Positions 48,303 through 56,383 of a stretch of 64,000 nucleotides of DNA are shown here, one piece after another. Location: positions 620,001-684,000 of the forward strand of contig NZ_CP022132.1 of assembly GCF_002211785.1 (NCBI RefSeq), written 5' to 3'. Position 1 is the first letter of the stretch, and each line of letters starts with the position of its first letter. The position numbers and the translations under genes are program-made. The notes under the pieces were generated by a model. That model did not search any database, was not told the DNA's origin, and worked only from the letters and a program-made list of their open reading frames with translations. This DNA is from Francisella halioticida. GTDB lineage: Bacteria; Pseudomonadota; Gammaproteobacteria; Francisellales; Francisellaceae.

Positions 48303-48590
48303 TTACAGATTTTGCTTTGCAAAGTACGCTGCTGCCTTTTTTAGTATTTCACGCTCTGTTTCTGCCTGTTTGAGTTTTTTCTTCAAATCAGTATTTTCAA
48401 AAGATAGTTGCTGGTACTGCGTTTTATAATCTATCTTTATTTCTTTCTGAGGGTTTGACATGGCTTTGGATATCCAACTGCAAATGGTTTTATATTTAAC
48501 CCCTAAGTTATCTGCTATTTCTCGTCTATTTGCATCTGGTTGTAAACATAATTTAACAGCTTCATCTTTAAACTCTTTTGTATATCTCAT
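48303..48590 (-). CDS. orfA of IS3 copy 2
   Basis: Identical in sequence to the orfA of copy 1: 95 residues with the HTH_Tnp_1 domain and a coiled-coil end. The ATG at 48590 is preceded by AAGGAG. Confidence 0.85.
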   Translation of the reverse strand: MRYTKEFKDEAVKLCLQPDANRREIADNLGVKYKTICSWISKAMSNPQKEIKIDYKTQYQQLSFENTDLKKKLKQAETEREILKKAAAYFAKQNL

Positions 48591-48775
48591 CTTGTCTCCT
48601 TTTCTTAACACCTAAGTGTCCCAAATAGGAGGGTATGATCATATTGCTGTGCACGCAAAACGTGATACACATGCCAAACTCATAACTGATGCAACAATAA
48701 TTTTATATTTATTTTTCATGGGACTTCTTTTTTTAGGTTTGTAATTTTATTTTAAATATAAATCAATGTAGATGT

Positions 48776-49534
48776 TTAGTTTTTTATAGCAATCCCTCTA
48801 AGCCTCACATAGTCAGCATACCATTTACCATCCTTGAAAAGATGTTTATGTGCAAGTGGTTCTGCATCATTTAAAAATTTATCTGGATCATTTATTTTCT
48901 CTAATAAATTCACTCTAAATGTTTTTACCCAGTTTTTAAAGCCATCTTTTCCTTCAAGCAGTGTGGGTCTTTCAAATAGGATCATATATTTCACAGTAAA
49001 ACCATTTTCTTCAAGAAGAGAACTATATTTTGAAATACTAGGATAAAAGTTATCTATATCATAATCTTTTAGGTTATATTTTTTCGCAGTATTATCTAAG
49101 CTAGATAGAAGCTCTTTGACATTATTTTGTCCTCCCATTTCAAATACAAATTTACCGTCTTTTTTTAATATATGATTTATATTTTCTATAACAGCAATTG
49201 GGTTTGTCATCCAGTGTAGAGCAGCATTTGAAAAAACAGCATCAAAACTTTCTTTATCAAAATCTAAACCTTGTTAGGCATCCATACATTTAAATTCGAT
49301 ATCTGGATAGTTTTCTTTTGCTTTTTTAAGCATATTCTCTGAAAGATCAACACCTATGATTTTGACACCTTTATTTTTTATCTCATTAGTAAGATCCCCT
49401 GTACCACATCCTAAATCCAGCATGTATTATCCTTTAATTCGATTCAAAAGCTCAATAACATCACTTCCATACTGTGTAACAAATTTCCCAGTAGAATTAT
49501 ATGATTTAGATTCCCATAGATTATTATTGCTCAT
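48776..49534 (-). pseudogene. SAM-dependent methyltransferase with two nonsense codons
   Basis: A 252-codon frame from the ATG at 49534 reads MSNNNLWESKSYNSTGKFV, then TAA at 49427-49429, then MLDLGCGTGDLTNEI (SAM motif I) and VDLSENMLKKAKENYPDIEF, a second TAA at 49274-49276, and then FDAVFSNAALHWMTNP to the end at 48776. All parts are in one frame, so two point mutations rather than indels killed it. The motifs are those of trans-aconitate methyltransferase (Tam)/BioC-like class I enzymes. The last 144 codons remain open but lack the SAM-binding half. Confidence 0.85.
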
Positions 49535-49560
49535 AAGTTAATTTCTTATTTTATTTTGTT

Positions 49561-49806
49561 TTATCCTCTAGATATAGTTGAATGATGGAGTAACCAATAT
49601 ATTAGTAGTCCCCATATACCAAAAACTAGTCCTACTAAAATCCAGATGTTTTTAGGTAGCAAGATTGTAGTTAGTCTTTTATTTAAAATTTTAGGAATAT
49701 CTTTTGCAATTCCTAAGCCACAAAAGATATGTATCAAGACATTAAAAGCAACAATTATAGGTAAAGAATTATGTATCAAAGTTGAAGAAATAGTATTAAT
49801 ATCCAT
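49561..49806 (-). CDS. Small membrane protein of unknown function
   Basis: 81 residues with two hydrophobic segments (LPIIVAFNVLIHIFCGLGIA and WILVGLVFGIWGLLIYWLL) around a basic loop. It resembles no family that I recognise. It begins 12 bases after the LOG-family gene in the same direction and is probably co-transcribed with it. Confidence 0.55.
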   Translation of the reverse strand: MDINTISSTLIHNSLPIIVAFNVLIHIFCGLGIAKDIPKILNKRLTTILLPKNIWILVGLVFGIWGLLIYWLLHHSTISRG

Positions 49807-49818
49807 ATAAATAAACCT

Positions 49819-50532
49819 TTAAAAAACTATATGAGCATGTTCTTTAGAATGATATGAGTTTTGATAATATTCACGAATAATTTCAATAGTTTCATCTATT
49901 GTATCTACAAGATGTAAAATTTTTAGATCATTTTTATCAATAACACCGCTCTTTAGCATTGTTGTTTTTATCCAGCTTACTAACCCACCCCAGAAATTTT
50001 TGCCAAAAAGTATAACAGGCATGTATGTTTTTTTCTCAGTTTGAATTAAAGTAGATATATCAAATAATTCATCCATAGTCCCAAAACCTCCAGGCATAAC
50101 TATGTAAGCCATAGAATGTTTAATAAACATTGCTTTTCGAGTGAAAAAATATCTATGAAAAAGACTGATATCTTGGTATTTATTAGGTTTTTGCTCATGA
50201 GGTAATGCTATATTTAAGCCAACACTTGAGGATGATCCTTCCAAAGCCCCTTTATTACCAGCTTCCATAATACCAGGTCCTCCACCTGTAATAACTGTAA
50301 ACCCATGGTTAGATAGTTTTTCTGCTATTTCTATGGTTTTTAAGTAGTATTTATCATCTTTTTTTAATCTTGCTGATCCAAATATACTTATGGCAGGAGT
50401 AAGTTTATCTAAACGTTCAAAGCCTTCTACAAGTTCAGATGTTATTTTTAATATATTCCATGTTTCTTTAGCTCGATCAAAAGTTACTTGCCCATTATGC
50501 GTTGGGACTATTTTCTTATTATTACGATTCAT
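49819..50532 (-). CDS. LOG family protein (TIGR00730, PGGxGTxxE)
   Basis: 237 residues of the Rossmann-like LOG family, often mis-named lysine decarboxylase. The marker motif is VMPGGFGTMDELFD, and the nucleotide-binding start is ISIFGSARLKKDDKYY with VITGGGPGIMEAGNKGA. Members hydrolyse nucleoside 5'-monophosphates to the base and ribose 5-phosphate (PpnN, or cytokinin-activating LOG in plants). It precedes a small membrane protein and is divergent from fabI. Confidence 0.88.
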   Translation of the reverse strand: MNRNNKKIVPTHNGQVTFDRAKETWNILKITSELVEGFERLDKLTPAISIFGSARLKKDDKYYLKTIEIAEKLSNHGFTVITGGGPGIMEAGNKGALEGSSSSVGLNIALPHEQKPNKYQDISLFHRYFFTRKAMFIKHSMAYIVMPGGFGTMDELFDISTLIQTEKKTYMPVILFGKNFWGGLVSWIKTTMLKSGVIDKNDLKILHLVDTIDETIEIIREYYQNSYHSKEHAHIVF

Positions 50533-50674
50533 AGAATATCTCTCTTAATAAATTAGGCTAGTGTTTTATTTTATGATTAATTATAATTATAACTATTAGT
50601 TTAGTATATTTGTACATATAATTGTTGGTAAAAAAGTTAAAGTTTTAATAAAAAGTTTACAAAGGAGAATTTAA

Positions 50675-51457
50675 ATGGGTTTTCTAACAGGAAAGAAAAT
50701 AATAGTTACCGGTCTTTTAAGCAATAAGTCAATTGCTTATGGTATTGCAAAAGCACTACATAGAGAGGGTGCAGAGCTTGCATTTACTTATGTTGGTCAA
50801 TTCAAAGAGAGAGTTGAAAAACTAAGTGCTGAATTTGATCCAGTAGCTGTTCTTCCTTGTGATGTTACATCAGATCAAGAAATTAAAGATTTGTTTGTGG
50901 AACTTGGAAATGTTTGGGATGGTCTTGATGGTATTATTCATTCGATTGCATTTGCTCCTCGTGATCAGTTAGGTGGTGATTTTGTTGATACTGTAACTCG
51001 TGAAGGTTTTTCAATTGCTCATGATATTAGTGCTTACTCTTTTGTAGCTTTAGCTAGAGAAGGTCGTGCAATGATGAAGGGTAGTAATGGATCTATCGTT
51101 GGACTTACCTATATTGGCGCAGAAAAAGCTATGCCAAGCTATAACACAATGGGTGTTGCAAAGGCATCTTTAGAAGCTACTATGAGATATACAGCTCTTG
51201 CTTTAGGTGAAGATGGTATTAATGTAAACAGTGTATCTGCTGGCCCAATTAAAACTTTAGCAGCTTCTGGAATTTCTAATTTTAAGAAAATGCTCGATTA
51301 TAATGCTTCTGTATCTCCGCTTAAGAAAAATATCAGTATCATGGAAGTTGGTAATACAGTAGCTTTCTTATGCTCTGATATGGCTTCTGGTATCACAGGC
51401 GAAAATATACATGTAGATGCTGGTTATCACAGCGTGTTAATGGGTAATGTTCTTTAA
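50675..51457 (+). CDS. fabI: Enoyl-[acyl-carrier-protein] reductase FabI
   Basis: NADH-dependent last step of each fatty-acid elongation cycle. 260 residues of the SDR fold: GLLSNKSIAYGIAKALHREG at the N terminus (FabI-type nucleotide loop), IIHSIAFAPRDQLGGDFVD, and the catalytic pair Y-x6-K in YNTMGVAKASLEA. The end with GITGENIHVDAGYH is the usual one. AAGGAG lies 8 bases upstream of the ATG. It is the target of triclosan-like inhibitors in related bacteria. Confidence 0.95.
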   Translation: MGFLTGKKIIVTGLLSNKSIAYGIAKALHREGAELAFTYVGQFKERVEKLSAEFDPVAVLPCDVTSDQEIKDLFVELGNVWDGLDGIIHSIAFAPRDQLGGDFVDTVTREGFSIAHDISAYSFVALAREGRAMMKGSNGSIVGLTYIGAEKAMPSYNTMGVAKASLEATMRYTALALGEDGINVNSVSAGPIKTLAASGISNFKKMLDYNASVSPLKKNISIMEVGNTVAFLCSDMASGITGENIHVDAGYHSVLMGNVL

Positions 51458-51682
51458 TATATAACCATACCCCTTTTTTAATTCTTAAATAGTTCATATT
51501 TTAAAGAGTTCTAGTTCACAGGATAAATCATAAAGAAAAATTGTGTTTTATGAAAATATATAGTTATTTCTTCTTTTTGTTTTAAAGAATGCTTGCAAAA
51601 TTTGATAGATTATGTGATTATTAATTTAAAGTTACATTTTGATAAAGTGTAATTAGGATAAAATTTATTGAGGAGAATTCAT

Positions 51683-52027
51683 ATGAAAAAGAAAATACCT
51701 TTAACTATAGCATTAACTGCTTCTATGTCCTTTGGTGTGGCTGTTGCTGAACAAGCTAAGGTTTCAAACGCTCAGCAAGGTGTTACAAATTCTACTACAA
51801 GTAGTCAAACAACAGCTAGTTGTGGTGGTAAATGTGCTAGTGGATCATGTGGCTCGCATAGTAAGTCTAAAGCGGGTATTAAAGCTCAAGATAGTAGTTG
51901 TGGTGGTAAATGTGCTAGTGGTTCATGCGGTTCACATAGTAAATCTGAATCTAACAATTCTAAGACTAATCAAACACAGGCAGCAAAGCAGAGTGTCAAT
52001 ACAGACCAAACAGATGCTGAAGCTTAA
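51683..52027 (+). CDS. Bufferin-like Cys-rich RiPP precursor, copy 1
   Basis: 114 residues from the ATG at 51683, with AGGAG at 51671-51675. A Sec signal peptide (MKKKIPLTIALTASMSFGVA, cleavage after VAVAEQA or so) is followed by a Ser/Thr linker. Two near-identical 17-residue repeats, SCGGKCASGSCGSHSKS (residues 46-62 and 72-88), are spaced 26 residues apart. Each has three cysteines (C47, C51, C56; C73, C77, C82) and a histidine. The tail (89-114) is hydrophilic. Directly behind are a DUF692 and a DUF2063-type gene. In known bufferins the MNIO enzyme converts precursor cysteines to thiooxazole-type groups that bind copper. That this peptide is modified likewise is inferred. Confidence 0.8.
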   Translation: MKKKIPLTIALTASMSFGVAVAEQAKVSNAQQGVTNSTTSSQTTASCGGKCASGSCGSHSKSKAGIKAQDSSCGGKCASGSCGSHSKSESNNSKTNQTQAAKQSVNTDQTDAEA

Positions 52028-52074
52028 TCATTTTTATTTTTGTTTATAATAGATAATAAAAAAATAGGCAAAAT

Positions 52075-52881
52075 ATGACTAAAAAAGCTCAGGGTATTGG
52101 TTTAAGATCTGAACATCAATCAATATTATCAGCTAAAAAAGTTAGTGGTATTGATTTTTTAGAGCTTGCTCCAGAAAACTGGATGGGTTTAGGTGGTTTT
52201 AAGCAAAATTTTCTTGAGAAAGCTGCAGAAATCTATCCTATAGTTGCTCATAGCCTTAACTTATCAATAGCTGGATTTAGACCCTTAAACAAAGAGTTCT
52301 TAAATGAGGTGAGAATTTTTTTAGACCGCTATAATATAAAAATATATAGTGATCATTTATGCTTTACTGATGATGAAAAAGGTTATTTATATGACCTTTT
52401 ACCAGTACCTAGAGAAAAAGAGACAGTTTCACATATTTGTAACAGAATTGAGCAAGTACAAGATATTATTAAAAGACCTCTTGTTTTAGAGAATATTTCA
52501 TATTATTACCAATATGATAATGATATGAATGAGCTTGAATTTATTAATAGTATTTTAGAAAAAAGTGGAGCTAAGCTTCTTCTTGATATTAATAATGTTT
52601 ATGTTAATGGACATAATCATGGGTATGATCCATATGAGTTTGTAAGTAATATAAAAAAAGATAGTATAAGTTATTATCATATTGCTGGGCATTATAAGAG
52701 TGATGATTTTATAATAGATACACATGGTAAAAGTGTAATTGAAGAGGTGAAAAAATTAGCTAAATTTACAATTGAAAAACATGGCTGGTATCCCTTACTA
52801 CTTGAGAGAGATAATTTTATTCCTAAGTTAGATGATCTTATAGCAGAATTAAACAGTATAACTAGTTTTGTAGGTAATTAA
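52075..52881 (+). CDS. DUF692 multinuclear iron oxidase-like (MNIO, BufB-type) protein, copy 1
   Basis: 268 residues with the TIM-barrel DUF692 motifs in order: FLELAPENWMGLGGFKQN (metal Glu), VAHSLNLSIAG (His), IYSDHLCFTDDEKG (Asp-His), LLPVPREKE, LVLENISYYYQYD (Glu-Asn), LLLDINNVYVNGHNHG (Asp-Asn-Asn), YYHIAGHYKSDD with IDTHGKSV, and PLLLERDNFIP (Glu). These residues bind two to three irons in MNIO enzymes. It follows the precursor by 47 bases and precedes the partner gene by 9. It probably modifies the precursor cysteines with help from the next protein. Confidence 0.88.
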   Translation: MTKKAQGIGLRSEHQSILSAKKVSGIDFLELAPENWMGLGGFKQNFLEKAAEIYPIVAHSLNLSIAGFRPLNKEFLNEVRIFLDRYNIKIYSDHLCFTDDEKGYLYDLLPVPREKETVSHICNRIEQVQDIIKRPLVLENISYYYQYDNDMNELEFINSILEKSGAKLLLDINNVYVNGHNHGYDPYEFVSNIKKDSISYYHIAGHYKSDDFIIDTHGKSVIEEVKKLAKFTIEKHGWYPLLLERDNFIPKLDDLIAELNSITSFVGN

Positions 52882-52890
52882 TAATTAAAT

Positions 52891-53595
52891 ATGGATATCC
52901 CTGATGTTATAAAGATTAAAATGCAAAACTTTACTGATGCTATACGCTGTGGTAATTCAACTAATAAAAACATACTAATATATAGAGATTCTATTATAGC
53001 TAACATATCAAGCGTTTTAGATAATACTTTTCCTTATTTTAGTACTTATGCTTCAACTGATTTAAAAAAGCAAATTATAAAAGTTTTTCTTGAGGAAAAT
53101 ACTTCTTTAGATCCAGCTTTTCATCAAATAGCAACAGAGTTATTAAAGTGTTCAAAAAACTTAGAAATGTCGGAGCAACTATCTAAATTAATAGAATTTG
53201 AATGGTTACTTTTCTCAGTAGAAATATCTGATTCTAAGGTTTGTAAGAGTAGTGAAAAAATTAGTAATATTGATTTTGCTGATATAAAAGGTATAGATAT
53301 AAATCCAACAGTTGAATTCTTATCATTACCATTTGATGCAAGTAGTTTAGATAAAAATGTTGATTTGAAAGAAGAGTCATTCTATATTGTTTACCGTAAT
53401 CTAAATCATCGTACCTATTACAGAGAAATATCTCCTATAGAGTTTGCACTGATAAGCTCTGCATTGAAGAATGGTGTAGAAGTCTTTGACTCAGCAGATT
53501 TTAAAAACTTAGATGATAGTTATAAAGAATATCTTATTCAACAGTTAATTATATGGCATAATCTAAATATAATTACTATGTCATTGTCTAATTGA
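52891..53595 (+). CDS. DUF2063/HvfC (BufC)-type RiPP partner protein, copy 1
   Basis: 234 residues. The N-terminal half matches the HvfC/DUF2063 pattern: YRDSIIANISSVLDNTFPYF, then FLEENTSLDPAFHQIATELL and LIEFEWLLFSVEISD. These proteins bind the precursor leader and deliver it to the MNIO enzyme. It is the third gene of the precursor-MNIO-partner set. The stretch of about 290 bases after it is AT-rich with no gene or clear signal. Confidence 0.8.
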   Translation: MDIPDVIKIKMQNFTDAIRCGNSTNKNILIYRDSIIANISSVLDNTFPYFSTYASTDLKKQIIKVFLEENTSLDPAFHQIATELLKCSKNLEMSEQLSKLIEFEWLLFSVEISDSKVCKSSEKISNIDFADIKGIDINPTVEFLSLPFDASSLDKNVDLKEESFYIVYRNLNHRTYYREISPIEFALISSALKNGVEVFDSADFKNLDDSYKEYLIQQLIIWHNLNIITMSLSN

Positions 53596-53886
53596 AAAAT
53601 TTTATTAAAATAAGAGAGTTAATATTCGAGGCTTTATTTCAAAGTTTTTTAAAACTATTAGTCAATGGTTAATAATTTAGGTGTGATTCTATATTTCTAT
53701 TAAAATTTATAGTTATTTTATTTCTTTAGTATTAATTTTCATTAATCCCAGTTTTAAAGATGTCAGGTCATGATCAATAAGTAATTCTTATAAAGAATAT
53801 AAAAAATATTAGTTTTACTCAATTGTTATGAGAGCTCATAATTCTATCAATATTAAAGTTAATTGGATTGATGACGAGGTCAAATA

Positions 53887-54003
53887 ATGAAAAGAATTAT
53901 TGGGAACTTAATCTTAGTATCATTGTGTGTGGCTAGTTTTACACAAGCAATAGCTAAAACTTCACCTCAGTGTTTAGATAAATCTTTTACGTTGCAGTTA
54001 TAA
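53887..54003 (+). pseudogene. Signal-peptide fragment, probably the 5' end of a metallo-beta-lactamase-fold gene
   Basis: A 38-residue frame reads MKRIIGNLILVSLCVASFTQ, AIAKTSPQCLDKSFTLQ and ends at TAATAG. It is a Sec signal peptide and the first few mature residues; CLDKSFTLQ is the usual entry to the first strand (LQxLGSGGP) of the metallo-beta-lactamase-fold proteins found beside MNIO clusters. The break coincides with a 19-base segment that is the reverse complement of part of the MBL gene at 56412-56430. Whether this belongs to that gene or to a lost paralogue is not settled. Confidence 0.55.
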
Positions 54004-54018
54004 TAGGACTTTTGATGT

Positions 54019-55507
54019 GTAGTAATCTCTTCCACCTATCAGCGGAATCTCAAATACTATATAATTTTCTAAAATCTGCCTAATTTATATAGGAATTTAA
54101 CAAATTAGTTTGATGATTTGTTAGTTCTAGAACACCAATTATTTCATTTTTAGACTTTTTCAAAACTATCTTAGAGTCTGGTATTTTTTGTTTTTTACCA
54201 TACTCACTATTTTCTGATTTTTTATAAGGCTGATAAGAAGCTCTTTTATTTAAAACAGTACCTGGAGCTCGTCCATATCCATGAGATTTATATACACAAT
54301 GCTTTGCTGGTGAACCAATCTCTTGTAATATGGTTGATAGATTCCTTTGCACTTGATAAGGCGTGGAAATACTATTGTTTTTACGCATTTGTTTTTGCCA
54401 AGGATGTAATAAATCCGTATCCAATAAACTTGCACATGCAAGTGAATTTATGTAGGCAAGTACACTAACTTGATTCCAAATATCTAGTGTTGGAGTATCT
54501 GGAGTTTCATATTTACCTAAAAGTAAATGTTGCTTAGAAAACCTAAAGAAATGCTCAATATTAAATCTACTTGAATATCTAGAAAATATTTTAAAACTAG
54601 TCAGCTTTCCTCTATCTTTGCCAGCTAACATCAACCACATATTTTTGTAGTATACTGGATCTCCATTGTCTTTAAAAACTTGAACTTTAACAATATCAAA
54701 ACAATTCTCATGCATTGGCATGTTCCTTTTTCCATGAATAATTAAATTATTCCAACGAGTCAATTTTACAGTATATACTTTTCCTCGTGTGGTAACTATT
54801 TCACATTGTTCAGAATCAGATGGAGCTGTAGTCCATGTTGATTCATCATTTAATTTAAAAGACTCACCATATTTTTTGAGCTTATTATCACTATGATCTT
54901 GAAAAGATAAATTTCTAACAGAGTTAAGCCTGCTTAACAATAATGTATTATTATGTTCTGAGTAAACTCTATGAATACATTCCATTGAACTGTATTTTGA
55001 GTCACCAATCAGAACATTAATATCTCCTGAATTCTCTTGATTAGATATGTATTTATGGAATTGATCTAAGCTTACACTAATACCAGAATCAGCAGCAGTC
55101 ACTCGCTGCAAATTAACAGGTACCACCCATTGCCCCATCTCCTGCCTAAGTATACTAAATAAGAGTATGAATGACCTATGCCAACTTTACCCGTACCATT
55201 AGTCAATCCATAAACAAATCTTCTTCTATCCATGCTTTTTGAGTTAGGCTTTAAGATTGATGTTTCATCTAGAGCATAAAAATGTATGTTGGATGAATTG
55301 TTTAATTTTATTTCATTAATCAATTTTGTTCCCACTTTACCCAATATCGATGATAGTGATTCTATCTTTAGTATCTGAGATATGCTGCTATATTGTCGAG
55401 TAAAAAATGGGGATAAAGATAGCTCAACAGCAGTTTTAGCATTTGATGATGATAAAGCATCTATTAATTCAAATGTGGTATCAGCATAAGTTTCAAAGCT
55501 ATCATAT
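54019..55507 (-). mobile_element. IS4-like element remnant, truncated and frameshifted
   Basis: Holds a DDE transposase read on the minus strand in two frames. The first (55501 to 55099) includes DSFETYADTTFELIDALSSS and HFYALDETSILKPNSKSMD (first Asp). The second (55138 to 54080) includes DINVLIGDSKYSSMECIH (second Asp) and YSSRFNIEHFFRFSKQH (Glu). One base is lost or gained near 55130. The N terminus is cut by IS type A at 55508. I place the other end near 54019, but it is not certain, since no inverted repeat can be matched. Confidence 0.7.
54080..55507 (-). pseudogene. IS4-like transposase, frameshifted and lacking its start
   Basis: The DDE transposase described for the element: two frame pieces joining near 55130, where LGRRWGNGWYL in one frame passes to MGQWVVPVNLQRVTAADSG in the other. 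The upstream frame is open until the stop created by the junction with IS type A at 55508. The E-x-H-F-F-R-F-S-K motif near 54560 is of the IS4/IS701 type. Confidence 0.7.
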
Positions 55508-56327
55508 TATACTACCCCAATAAATTAAACAATATTTTCAATTATTTAGTTCCCATCTAAGCCGCCCGTTTTTCCAATAAGTTATCGTAATAAAATTCCA
55601 TAGGTTTTTTATAATTGATAGACTCATGAAATCTTCTATTATTATAAAAATCTATATAATCATCCACATCGTTTCTTAGTTCAACAATGCCAGGATATTG
55701 ATTTAAATAAAATCTCTCACATTTAGCACTTCTCCAAAATCTTTCGATGCAAATGTTATCAGTTGCTCTACCTTTACCATCCATAGATATAGTAATTTTT
55801 TTATCCAATAATGTTTGGATATGAATGTTAGATGTGTACTGGCTACCTTGATCAGTGTTAAATATTTCTGGTACTCCATATTTATACAGAGCTTCATTTA
55901 AAACTTTCATAACTAAACTACTATCCATAGTGTTGGATATCTCCCAACTTAGTACAGCCTTAGAGTACCAATCAATAATAGCTGCCATATAAACTGTGCC
56001 AGCATCAGTCTTAATATATGTAATATCTGTAGACCAAACTTGATTAGGTCTCAATATGCTTAAACCTTTTAGTTTGTAACTATAAATAGCATGCTCTTTG
56101 TTAGGTTCAGATAAGTTTAAGTTTGGTTTTTTCACCGCCAATATAGCTTTGATGCCTAACTCTTTACGATACTTTTGTACTGTGTTCTCACAGATGCTAA
56201 ACCCATCTTCTATTAATTGCTTATGAGCTTTTATATAGCCGTAGCAGGGAATCTCCTCATGTATCTGTATAAGCTTTGCTTTTACTTCTTCTTTATGTTC
56301 GTTAACCACAGGCTTGTAATATAAACC
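55508..56327 (-). mobile_element. Truncated copy of IS type A (right-hand 820 bases)
   Basis: Begins at 55508 with TATACTACCCC, the right end of IS type A, and matches the full copy at 37865-39161 base for base through the transposase orfB (55557-56309, 250 residues from the start used). It stops at ATAAACC, where the small TGATCA-ended relic begins. Missing is the left ~480 bases with orfA. The core residues of the transposase (VWSTDITYIK, FNTDQGSQYTS, NICIERFWRSAKCE) are intact. Confidence 0.85.
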
Positions 56328-56383
56328 TGATCATACCCTCCTTTTCTTAACACCTAAGTGTCCCAAATAGGAGGGTATGATCA
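56328..56383. repeat. 56-base relic made of IS3-family ends with perfect 14-base inverted repeats
   Basis: Starts TGATCATACCCTCC (56328-56341) and ends GGAGGGTATGATCA (56370-56383), which are exact reverse complements. The part between, TTTTCTTAACACCTAAGTGT and CCCAAATA, is the internal end of the three-copy IS3 element. It can be explained by two inverted right ends joined through the shared CTCC, with the body deleted. It separates the truncated IS type A from the MBL gene. Confidence 0.8.

Larger units (their letters stand above)
47422..48641 (-). mobile_element. IS3-family element, copy 2 of 3
   Basis: The 1220-base twin of the element at 15750-16969, with the same ends (TGATCTACCCCGTC and, from the right, TGATCATACCCTCC). 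OrfA (48303-48590) is intact; orfB (47426-48270) has the same missing T as copy 1. The two copies differ by about three C/T changes. It interrupts a gene for a secreted protein. Confidence 0.88.
47367..48719 (-). pseudogene. Secreted/lipoprotein gene interrupted by IS3 copy 2
   Basis: On the minus strand a start at 48719, behind AAGAAG, reads MKNKYKIIVASVMSLACVS, a signal peptide with a possible lipobox (SLAC), and runs to FACTAI where the IS begins at 48641. On the far side of the IS, a frame reads ASDFYDTAKSKNIDIEF and stops at 47367. The two pieces most likely belonged to one secreted protein of unknown function, with an unknown amount lost. No target duplication is visible. Confidence 0.55.

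Noticed and set aside
48776-49210. Stand-alone 144-residue methyltransferase
   Set aside because: The same frame continues upstream across two stop codons to a full SAM-binding domain starting at 49534, so this is the tail of a pseudogene and not a complete small protein.
51732-52049. Val/Leu-rich open frame overlapping precursor copy 1
   Set aside because: It is the +1 shadow of the GGT/TGT-rich repeat region. The precursor frame has a signal peptide and a ribosome-binding site, and this one has neither.
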